The notes beneath the pieces are model-generated. The model was not told the origin of the DNA. It saw nothing but the letters and a program-made list of their open reading frames with translations, and ran no database searches. A program made the translations under genes and the position numbers. A DNA stretch of 9,274 bases from Oscillospiraceae bacterium (GTDB lineage: Bacteria; Bacillota; Clostridia; Oscillospirales; Acutalibacteraceae), in NCBI GenBank assembly GCA_902797915.1, contig CADBUK010000106.1:1-9274 (forward strand), written 5' to 3'. Shown one piece after another: positions 1 through 6,189 of the stretch; the stretch's first letter is position 1; the number at the start of each line of letters is the position of its first letter.

Positions 1-878
1 ACCCAAGCTCCGTTTTAATGAACGCAATCCCCGCAAAAATCGCGGGCGTAAAGGAAATAATTATGGTAACCCCGCCCGATAAGGACGGTAACGCAAACGC
101 AAATATTATGGCGGCAGCCGCTGTCGCAGGCGTTGACAGGGTGTTCCTTTGCGGCGGCGCACAGGCTGTTGCTGCTCTTGCTTACGGAACTGAAAAAATT
201 CCTAAGGTGGATAAAATTGTCGGCCCCGGTAACATTTTTGTTGCCACAGCAAAGAAGCTGCTTTACGGCGTGGTTGATATTGATATGGTTGCGGGTCCTT
301 CCGAAATACTTATCGTTGCGGATAAAACCGCTAAGCCCGCATTTCTTGCGGCTGATTTGATGAGTCAGGCAGAGCACGACAAAATGGCTTCCGCTATTCT
401 GCTCACAACCTCCGATTCCATCGCACGTTCAACCGTCCATGAAATTGACAGGCAGCTTAAACTCCTTGAAAGGCAGGAGATTATTGAACAGTCGCTCAAG
501 GATTACGGCGAAATTATCGTCTGTGAAAATTTACAGCAGGCAATCAGGTTTGCAAACGAGCTTGCTCCCGAGCATCTTGAGCTTTGCGTTGAGGAGCCGT
601 TAAAGTATATCGGGCTTCTTGACAATGCGGGCTCAGTGTTCCTCGGCAATTATTCTCCCGAGCCTCTCGGCGATTATTTTGCAGGTCCTAACCACGTTCT
701 TCCCACAAGCGGCACCGCAAGGTTTTTCAGTCCGCTTTCTGTTGACAGCTTTATTAAAAAATCCTCCTTCATTTATTACACTGAGGAGGAGCTTAAAAAC
801 GCAAAGGACGAAATTGTAACGCTTGCTGAGTCCGAGGGCTTAACGGCTCACGCTAACAGCATTAAGGTTAGATTTTAA
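1..878 (+). CDS. hisD: Histidinol dehydrogenase, 5'-truncated by the window edge
   Basis: Catalyses the last two steps of histidine synthesis in the cytoplasm: NAD-dependent oxidation of L-histidinol to histidinal and then to histidine. The frame is open to the window edge; the first whole codon is at base 3 and reads PSSVLMNAIPAK, a hallmark HisD stretch, so the ATG at 18 is internal. About 290 residues are present against a usual length near 430, so roughly the first third is missing upstream. The four zinc-ligand positions known for the family can be placed: Gln (366-368) and His (375-377) in LMSQAEHD, Asp (672-674) in GDYFAGPNH, and His (849-851) in LTAHA. The catalytic Glu-His pair is at 570-575 (APEHLEL). 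All key residues in the visible part are intact. An MBL-fold gene starts two bases after the stop instead of the hisC or hisB expected in many Firmicutes. Confidence 0.97.
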   Translation, partial: PSSVLMNAIPAKIAGVKEIIMVTPPDKDGNANANIMAAAAVAGVDRVFLCGGAQAVAALAYGTEKIPKVDKIVGPGNIFVATAKKLLYGVVDIDMVAGPSEILIVADKTAKPAFLAADLMSQAEHDKMASAILLTTSDSIARSTVHEIDRQLKLLERQEIIEQSLKDYGEIIVCENLQQAIRFANELAPEHLELCVEEPLKYIGLLDNAGSVFLGNYSPEPLGDYFAGPNHVLPTSGTARFFSPLSVDSFIKKSSFIYYTEEELKNAKDEIVTLAESEGLTAHANSIKVRF

Positions 879-880
879 TT

Positions 881-1993
881 ATGGCAAACGCTGATAAAAA
901 GCAAAGCGGCGGCTTGGGTTTCGGTAAGGTCATATCAATAATTTCAGCCTTTATTGCGGCAATTGTGTTTATCTACAACGGATTTCAGCAGGCGGGCGAG
1001 GAAGCCAAAAAGGTTTCCCTTGCAAAAGCGGCTGACGGTACAATGGCGGTGCATTATATTGATGTCGGTCAGGGGGACAGCGAGTTTGTTGAGCTCCCCA
1101 ACGGCGAAACGATGCTGATTGACGCAGGGGAAAAGGAGCAGGGGCAGACGGTTGTTAACTATATTAACTCCCTCGGCTATGAGGAAATTACTTACCTGAT
1201 TGCCACCCATCCCCATACTGACCATATCGGCGGGCTTGCAGCCGTTTTGCGCGAGTTTGATGTAAAAAATGTATATATGCCCAACGCGGTAACAACCTCG
1301 TCAACCTATGATAAATTCTTAACCGCGGTTGAAAAAGAAAACTGCAGTGTGATTGAGGCAAAGGCGGGCGTTTCGGTTGTTAAGGATGAGTCAAAAGGGC
1401 TTGCGGCTTATATGCTTGCGCCCGCAGGCAGCGGGTATGAAAGCCTTAATAACTACTCCGCAGTGCTGAAAATTGAGTTTTTCAATACCTCGTTTCTGTT
1501 TATGGGCGACGCCGAAACTGTTTCGGAAAATGAGATTAACGCGGATGTCAGCGCCGATGTTGTAAAGGTCGGTCATCACGGCTCAAATTCCTCATCGTCA
1601 GCGGCGTTTGTAAAGCGCGTTTCTCCGCAGTATGCGGTTATTGAATGCGGTGTTGACAATTCTTACGGCCACCCGCACAAAGAGCCGCTTGCACGCTGGC
1701 AGTCAGTGGGGGCTGAAATACTGCGCACGGATACAATGGGCACTATTGTTATTACAAGCGATGGCGTTAATTTAACCGTTTCTTATGACAGCGCTTCTAA
1801 AGGCGCGCAGGCAACCGCACCTGCCGCCGATTACAAATGGGCGCTTAATACCAACACAAAGAAAATCCATTACCCGTCCTGTACCTCGGTTACGGAGGGT
1901 AACGGAAAAAACATTGAATATTCAAATAAAAGTCTTGAGGAGCTGCAGTCGGCGGGGTACACTCCCTGCGGCAGATGCAATCCGCACGAGTAG
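881..1993 (+). CDS. Membrane-anchored ComEC/Rec2-like MBL-fold hydrolase with Ada-like zinc-binding tail
   Basis: A 370-residue protein in three parts. Residues 16-35 (KVISIISAFIAAIVFIYNGF) form one hydrophobic segment, probably a signal anchor. Residues about 55-302 are an MBL-fold domain of the ComEC/Rec2 C-terminal type, with VHYIDVGQGDS near the start, HPHTDH at 110-115, MGD at 208-210, GHHGS at 231-235 and HPH at 264-266; these are the expected metal-binding positions. Residues about 327-369 resemble the small Ada-type zinc-binding domain found at the ends of many Firmicutes extracellular nucleases and MBL proteins, with candidate ligands H330, C334, C363 and C366. It lacks the multi-pass competence domain of true ComEC, so it is not a full DNA-uptake channel. 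A phosphodiesterase or nuclease activity outside the membrane is plausible, but substrate and topology are inferred. The ATG at 881 follows hisD by two bases with only a weak AAGG 13 bases upstream, suggesting translational coupling. Confidence 0.87.
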   Translation: MANADKKQSGGLGFGKVISIISAFIAAIVFIYNGFQQAGEEAKKVSLAKAADGTMAVHYIDVGQGDSEFVELPNGETMLIDAGEKEQGQTVVNYINSLGYEEITYLIATHPHTDHIGGLAAVLREFDVKNVYMPNAVTTSSTYDKFLTAVEKENCSVIEAKAGVSVVKDESKGLAAYMLAPAGSGYESLNNYSAVLKIEFFNTSFLFMGDAETVSENEINADVSADVVKVGHHGSNSSSSAAFVKRVSPQYAVIECGVDNSYGHPHKEPLARWQSVGAEILRTDTMGTIVITSDGVNLTVSYDSASKGAQATAPAADYKWALNTNTKKIHYPSCTSVTEGNGKNIEYSNKSLEELQSAGYTPCGRCNPHE

Positions 1994-1997
1994 TATT

Positions 1998-2222
1998 ATG
2001 AAGATAGTTATTGAAAAAATTGAAAATGAAATTGCTGTTTGCGAGCTTGAAAACGGCAACCTTGTTGAAGCACCTCTTGCGCTTTTCGGCGAGGTTAAAG
2101 AGGGCGATATTGTTACCCTTACCGTAGACAAGCAGGAAACAGATACAGTAAAAGAACAGGTGCAAAGCAGGGTTGCGGCACTGTTTTCAAGGAGTGAAGA
2201 GGATGAGAACTGCGATTATTGA
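1998..2222 (+). CDS. DUF3006 domain small protein
   Basis: A 74-residue acidic protein (MKIVIEKIENEIAVCELENG at the start) resembling the DUF3006 family. That family has a short beta-rich N-terminal half with an IEKIENEIAVCEL-type strand pair, an E(V)KEGDIV turn, then a charged helix ending here in ALFSRSEEDE. Its function is unknown. The start chosen is the ATG at 1998, four bases after the stop of the MBL gene; the frame is open further upstream, but that part overlaps the MBL gene and has no DUF3006-like sequence. No good ribosome binding site is visible, so translation is probably coupled to the MBL gene. The last 20 bases overlap the start of hisB and carry its ribosome binding site. From memory, DUF3006 proteins often sit beside ComEC-like MBL hydrolases in Firmicutes, so the two may work together; that is inference. 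Confidence 0.8.
   Translation: MKIVIEKIENEIAVCELENGNLVEAPLALFGEVKEGDIVTLTVDKQETDTVKEQVQSRVAALFSRSEEDENCDY
2189..2194 (+). promoter_or_regulatory. Ribosome binding site deciding the hisB start
   Basis: AAGGAG lies eight bases before the ATG at 2203, inside the 3' end of the DUF3006 gene. It supports 2203 over the in-frame GTG/ATG-type starts further upstream (for example at 2173), which would add residues not seen in the HisB family. Confidence 0.8.
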
Positions 2223-2778
2223 AAGAAACACAAAGGAAACTCAAATTAAAATCAGCCTTGATTTAGACGGCGGCGAGGTTAAGGCGTCAACGGGCATAGG
2301 CTTTTTTGACCATATGCTTACCGCGCTCGGCGTTCACGGCGGCTTCGGACTTGATGTTGACGTTAAGGGCGATTTGGAGGTTGACACTCATCACACGGTT
2401 GAGGATACGGGAATTGCTCTCGGTATGGCGTTTAAGCAGGCGCTCGGCGATATGGGCGGCATTAACCGTTACGGCTCTTTCTATATCCCGATGGATGAAA
2501 GCCTTGCGCATTGCGCGCTTGATATTTCCAACAGACCCTTCCTCGTTTTCAACGCGGATTTTAATGAGGAGCTTTGCGGCGAATACGAAACCTGCTGCAC
2601 GGAGGAATTTTTCCGTGCATTCGCGGTTAATGCAGGTGTAACGCTTCATCTTAACGTGCTTTACGGTTCAAATTCACATCACGAAATTGAGGCGCTGTTT
2701 AAGGCGTTTGCTCACGCGCTTGATATTGCAACCGCAAAAAAAGAGGGCGGCGTGCTCTCCACAAAGGGCGTTTTATAA
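2203..2778 (+). CDS. hisB: Imidazoleglycerol-phosphate dehydratase (monofunctional)
   Basis: Step six of histidine synthesis: dehydrates imidazole glycerol phosphate to imidazole acetol phosphate, in the cytoplasm, as a manganese-dependent multimer. The 191-residue product has the usual length of the monofunctional bacterial enzyme, without the histidinol-phosphatase domain fused to it in enterobacteria. Family motifs run in order: GIGFFDHML (31-39, with H37), DTHHTVEDTG (61-70, metal-binding H63, H64 and E67), PMDES (96-100), SNSHHEIEALFKAFA (156-170, metal-binding H159, H160 and E163) and STKGVL at the C-terminus. The start at 2203 is set by a strong ribosome binding site and by homology (MRTAIIERNTKET). 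It overlaps the upstream DUF3006 gene by 20 bases. hisA follows after 12 bases; hisH, often located here, is missing. Confidence 0.97.
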   Translation: MRTAIIERNTKETQIKISLDLDGGEVKASTGIGFFDHMLTALGVHGGFGLDVDVKGDLEVDTHHTVEDTGIALGMAFKQALGDMGGINRYGSFYIPMDESLAHCALDISNRPFLVFNADFNEELCGEYETCCTEEFFRAFAVNAGVTLHLNVLYGSNSHHEIEALFKAFAHALDIATAKKEGGVLSTKGVL

Positions 2779-2783
2779 AGGAG
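2777..2783 (+). promoter_or_regulatory. Ribosome binding site of hisA
   Basis: AAAGGAG overlaps the hisB stop codon and ends seven bases before the hisA ATG. Together with the hisB site it is one of the two strongest Shine-Dalgarno sequences in the window; most other genes rely on overlap and weaker sites. Confidence 0.8.
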
Positions 2784-2790
2784 TAAGCGG

Positions 2791-3507
2791 ATGATTATTT
2801 TTCCTGCAATTGATATTATGGGCGGCAAGCCCGTGCGCCTTTATAAAGGCGAGTTTTCAACCGCTCAAAGAGTTGCCGAGGACGCACTTGAAACCGCACG
2901 GCAGTTTCAGAAAGCAGGCGCAGAGTGGATACATATGGTTGACCTTGACGGCTCTTTAAAAAAAGAACGCGTTAATACCGACGTTTTCCTTTCCGTTGCG
3001 CAGAATACTGATTTAAAGGTTGAGGTCGGCGGAGGAATCCGCACGCTTGACGATATTGAGTTTTACGTTACCCACGGTGTTGAAAGGGTTATTTTAGGCT
3101 CCGTTGCGCTTAAAAATCCGCAGCTTGTCAGGGAAGCGGTTAACCTTTTTACAGGCGAAAAAATCGTTGTCGGCATTGACGCAAAGCACGGCTATGCCGC
3201 CGCTGAGGGATGGACAGAAAGCTCGGACGTTTATTTTACCGAGCTTGCAAAGCAGATGGAGGATATCGGCATAAAAACTATTATTTATACCGATATTTCA
3301 AAGGACGGTACGCTCAGCGGTCCGAATATTAAACAGCTTACTGAGCTTAATAATGCCGTTTCCTGCAACGTTGTTGCCTCGGGCGGTGTTACGGATTTAA
3401 ATGATATTATTGCCCTGCGTAACGAGGGGCTTTACGGCGCAATCTGCGGTAAAAGCATTTACAGCGGCACGCTTGAGCTTCGTGACGCAATTGAGGTGTG
3501 CAAATGA
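2791..3507 (+). CDS. hisA: ProFAR isomerase (HisA)
   Basis: Isomerises the aminoaldose ProFAR to the aminoketose PRFAR (step four of histidine synthesis), a cytoplasmic (beta/alpha)8-barrel enzyme. The 238 residues match the family length. Visible motifs: FPAIDIMGGKPVRL at the N-terminus with catalytic-type D8, DLDGSL (51-56), EVGGGIR (78-84), ILGSVALKNP (101-110), VVGIDAKHG (126-134) with the second catalytic-type aspartate D130, TDISKDGTLSGPN (167-179), and VASGGV. The two phosphate-binding halves (GGGIR/GS and SGG/GKS) of the barrel are both intact. The final TGA overlaps the hisI ATG as ATGA. HisA and HisF are homologous barrels; the PAIDIMGGKPVRL start and TDISKDGTLSGPN identify HisA rather than HisF. 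Its product is the substrate of HisHF, whose genes are not in this window. Confidence 0.97.
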   Translation: MIIFPAIDIMGGKPVRLYKGEFSTAQRVAEDALETARQFQKAGAEWIHMVDLDGSLKKERVNTDVFLSVAQNTDLKVEVGGGIRTLDDIEFYVTHGVERVILGSVALKNPQLVREAVNLFTGEKIVVGIDAKHGYAAAEGWTESSDVYFTELAKQMEDIGIKTIIYTDISKDGTLSGPNIKQLTELNNAVSCNVVASGGVTDLNDIIALRNEGLYGAICGKSIYSGTLELRDAIEVCK

Positions 3508-3839
3508 TTAATTTTGATTTGGATAAATATTTTAAAAAGGCTGATTTAATTCCTGCAATCGTTCAGGAACAGTCAACGGGCGAGGTTTTAATGCTTGCCT
3601 ATATGAACAGGGAGTCCCTGCAAAAAACGCTTGAAACGGGCTACACTTGGTTTTGGTCGCGTTCAAGGCAGGAGCTTTGGAATAAAGGCGCAACCTCGGG
3701 ACATCTGCAAAAGGTGGTTTCGGTTTACGGCGACTGCGATGACGATACGCTTCTTGTTAAGGTAATACAGACGGGGGCTGCCTGCCACACCGGCAGTCAT
3801 TCCTGCTTTTTTAATAAAATTAAAGAATTTGAGGACTGA
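3504..3839 (+). CDS. hisI: Phosphoribosyl-AMP cyclohydrolase (HisI)
   Basis: Opens the adenine ring of phosphoribosyl-AMP to give ProFAR (step three), a zinc- and magnesium-dependent cytoplasmic dimer. The 111-residue protein is the stand-alone cyclohydrolase, not the HisIE fusion. Motifs: LMLAYMNRESL (29-39), TGYTWFWSRSRQELWNKGA (45-63), and GDCDDD (76-81), giving D77, C78, D79 and D81; the other zinc cysteines are C94 and C101 in ACHTGSHSCF. The start at 3504 forms an ATGA overlap with the hisA stop and has GAGG seven bases upstream; an in-frame GTG at 3498 would have no room for a ribosome binding site. Confidence 0.97.
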   Translation: MINFDLDKYFKKADLIPAIVQEQSTGEVLMLAYMNRESLQKTLETGYTWFWSRSRQELWNKGATSGHLQKVVSVYGDCDDDTLLVKVIQTGAACHTGSHSCFFNKIKEFED

Positions 3840-3841
3840 AT

Positions 3842-4165
3842 ATGGACGCTATTAAAAACGAATATCAGGTGATTTTGGACAGAAAAGCCGAGAAGGCAGA
3901 GGGCTCTTATACCGCTTATCTTTTTGAACAGGGGATTGATAAAATTCTTAAAAAGGTAGGCGAGGAATGCTCGGAAACCATAATTGCTTCAAAGAATGAA
4001 AACAAGGAAGAAACCGTTTTTGAAATTACGGATTTGCTTTATCATATACTTGTTATGATGGCTTATCAGGGTATTACTCCCGACGATATTGACGAGGAGC
4101 TTGCCCGCCGCGCCGAAAAGAGAAATAATTTAAAGAAATTCCATAAGGTTGATAAAAACTCATAA
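3842..4165 (+). CDS. hisE: Phosphoribosyl-ATP pyrophosphatase (HisE)
   Basis: Hydrolyses phosphoribosyl-ATP to phosphoribosyl-AMP and pyrophosphate (step two), feeding HisI. The 107-residue protein is an all-alpha MazG-like pyrophosphatase. The metal-binding pattern is visible as GEECSE (G40-E45: E41, E42, E45) followed by EITDLLYH (E61, D64), with SYTAYLFEQGIDKILKKVG just before it. It starts two bases after hisI with GAGG seven bases upstream. Its stop shares one base with the recJ start (TAATG), joining the his genes directly to the repair and stringent-response block. Separate hisI and hisE genes contrast with the fused hisIE of many bacteria. Confidence 0.95.
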   Translation: MDAIKNEYQVILDRKAEKAEGSYTAYLFEQGIDKILKKVGEECSETIIASKNENKEETVFEITDLLYHILVMMAYQGITPDDIDEELARRAEKRNNLKKFHKVDKNS

Positions 4166-6189
4166 TGGCTTATAAAAAATGGATTATTGCGCAGGCTGAT
4201 AAAGAGCTTGCTTCAGTGCTTAGTGAAAAACTGAATATTGATCCGTTTATCTCGTTTTTGCTCACCGCAAGGGGTATTGATAATGAGCTTGCTATGTCAA
4301 AGTTTCTGTCAAACTCCGTTGAGCTTTCAGACCCGTATATGCTAAAGGATATGGACAGGGCGGTTGCCAGAATTGAGGACGCAATTGATTACGGCGAAAA
4401 GATTACCGTTTTCGGCGATTATGACTGCGACGGCGTAACCTCAACCGCGCTGCTTGTTTCCTTTTTGAGAGATATGGGAGCTGATGTTGATTATTACATT
4501 CCCTCAAGAATGACGGAGGGCTACGGTCTTAATAAGGAGGCTGTTAGGCAGCTTGCCGAAAACGGCACGCAGCTTGTTGTTACCGTTGATAACGGCATTT
4601 CCGCAATTGAGGAGGCGGAGTATATTTACTCCCTCGGAATGCAGCTTGTTGTTACGGACCATCATCAGCTCGGCGAAATGCTTCCTATGGCGGAGGCTGT
4701 TGTTAATCCGCACCGCCCTGATAACGAACTTGATTTTCACGACTTGTGCGGAGTGGGCGTTGCCTTTAAACTTGCCTGCGCGCTTTACGGCGACGCTGAG
4801 GATATGCTTTGGCGCTATGCCGATTTGGTTGCGCTCGGTACTGTTGCTGACGTTGTGCCGCTGCTTGATGAAAACAGGGCGCTTGTTAAGTTCGGCTTAA
4901 ACCTGATTAATCAGAACAGCAGAGAGGCTGTTACAGCCCTGCGCCGTGCGGCAGGAATTGAGGATAAAAAAATAACGTCGGCTGAAATCGCTTTTCAGCT
5001 TTCTCCGAGAATTAACGCTATGGGCAGGGTTTCGGACGCGTCGGACGCCGTTCGTCTGCTTATAAGCGAGGATTATAACGAAATTGAGGCGCTTGCAAAA
5101 AGCCTTAACGAAAACAATATGACGCGCCAGCAGCTTGAGCTTCAGATTCTGGAGGACGTTAAAGCGCAGCTTGCGGCGGATTCAAGCCTTGCAGCAGGCA
5201 GGGTTATCGTAATCTGCGGCAGGGATTACCATCAGGGCGCAATCGGAATTGTTGCTTCCAAAATACTTGAGGAGTACTCAAAGCCCGTAATCGTATTGTC
5301 GTCGGACGGCGAAGTCGCAAGGGGCTCCGCAAGAAGCGTTGACGGTTTTAATATCTTTGAGGCAATCGCTTCCTGCGCCGATATGCTTGAGCAGTTCGGC
5401 GGTCATCCCAAGGCGGCGGGCTTAACGCTTTCTGCTTCAATGGTGGATGATTTCAGAACAAGGATTAATGAGTATGCCGCAGAGGCGTATCCCGTAATGC
5501 CCGAGCCTGTAGTTGATATTGACGCAAAGCTTTCCCCGTTTTATCTTAACCTTGAGCTTGCAAAGGCGCTTGATGAGCTTGAGCCCTACGGCGAGTGCAA
5601 CAAGCGCGCCGTGTTTGCCCTTTCCGCTTTGAATATTACGGATATTGTTCCTATGGGCAACGGCGCTCATATCAGAATTGAGTGTGAAAAGAAGGGCAGA
5701 AAAATCCGCCTTGTTATGTTTAAAACAACTGTTCAGGATTTTTCTTTTACAATAGGCGATTGCATTGACGCCGCAGTAAAAATCGGAGTAAACCTGTTTA
5801 ACGGCAGGGAATATCTTTCCGTTCAGGCAATCGACGTGCGTCCCCACGGGTTTGATGAAGAAAAATATTTTTCCGAAAGGGAGACGCTGCAGCTTTTCAA
5901 TGCTGGTAAAAGTAACGATAAATCTGTTTATCCAAACAGGGAAGACTGCGCTTACATTTATAAAACAATCCGCTTCCTCGGCGGCAGTATGATTAGCATT
6001 GACGATTTATACCTGAAGCTTGACGGAATAACCTACGGCCAGCTTTTCTTTGCCGTTTCCGCTTTTGAGGATGCAGGCTTGCTGACAATTAATAATCAGA
6101 AAATAACCCTTTACGAAACGCAGGGAAAGGTTGATTTAATGAACACAAACACAATGAAAACCCTGAAAGGACGGCTTTGCATTGAGTGA
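4165..6189 (+). CDS. recJ: Single-stranded-DNA-specific exonuclease RecJ
   Basis: A 5'-to-3' single-strand DNA exonuclease of recombination and mismatch or base-excision repair, cytoplasmic and Mn/Mg-dependent. The 674 residues show the DHH phosphoesterase core with FGDYDCDGVTST (83-94; D85, D87, D89), TVDNGIS (140-146; D142), TDHH (164-167) and DLVALGTVADVVPL (220-233). The DHHA1 domain follows (about 350-455), with GAIGIVASKI (358-367), ARGSARS and FGGHPKAAG (411-419). An OB-like domain comes next (about 460-565). The last roughly 100 residues look like the winged-helix-type C-terminal region of Firmicutes RecJ. All core motifs are intact. Translation is probably coupled to hisE, since only a poorly spaced AAGG is visible at 4145-4148. 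The apt gene that follows recJ in many Firmicutes is absent; rel comes next with an eight-base overlap. Confidence 0.96.
   Translation: MAYKKWIIAQADKELASVLSEKLNIDPFISFLLTARGIDNELAMSKFLSNSVELSDPYMLKDMDRAVARIEDAIDYGEKITVFGDYDCDGVTSTALLVSFLRDMGADVDYYIPSRMTEGYGLNKEAVRQLAENGTQLVVTVDNGISAIEEAEYIYSLGMQLVVTDHHQLGEMLPMAEAVVNPHRPDNELDFHDLCGVGVAFKLACALYGDAEDMLWRYADLVALGTVADVVPLLDENRALVKFGLNLINQNSREAVTALRRAAGIEDKKITSAEIAFQLSPRINAMGRVSDASDAVRLLISEDYNEIEALAKSLNENNMTRQQLELQILEDVKAQLAADSSLAAGRVIVICGRDYHQGAIGIVASKILEEYSKPVIVLSSDGEVARGSARSVDGFNIFEAIASCADMLEQFGGHPKAAGLTLSASMVDDFRTRINEYAAEAYPVMPEPVVDIDAKLSPFYLNLELAKALDELEPYGECNKRAVFALSALNITDIVPMGNGAHIRIECEKKGRKIRLVMFKTTVQDFSFTIGDCIDAAVKIGVNLFNGREYLSVQAIDVRPHGFDEEKYFSERETLQLFNAGKSNDKSVYPNREDCAYIYKTIRFLGGSMISIDDLYLKLDGITYGQLFFAVSAFEDAGLLTINNQKITLYETQGKVDLMNTNTMKTLKGRLCIE
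6166..6171 (+). promoter_or_regulatory. Ribosome binding site of rel
   Basis: AAAGGA ends ten bases before the TTG at 6182, inside the 3' end of recJ. It supports the TTG as the rel start: no ATG or GTG occurs in frame until the Met of YIMHP (residue 50), which would remove the first part of the hydrolase domain. Confidence 0.65.

Noticed and set aside
18..20. ATG at base 18 as the hisD start
   Set aside because: The frame upstream reads PSSVL, a conserved HisD segment, and about a third of the protein would otherwise be missing; the gene simply runs off the window.
881..1993. Considered a full ComEC DNA-uptake channel
   Set aside because: There is only one hydrophobic segment and no multi-pass competence domain; only the C-terminal MBL part is matched.
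4570..4655. A 14-base repeat (CAGCTTGTTGTTAC) at 4570-4583 and 4642-4655 in recJ
   Set aside because: Both copies encode QLVVT strands leading into the second and third DHH motifs; similar codon choice for two similar beta strands explains it without a DNA-level function.
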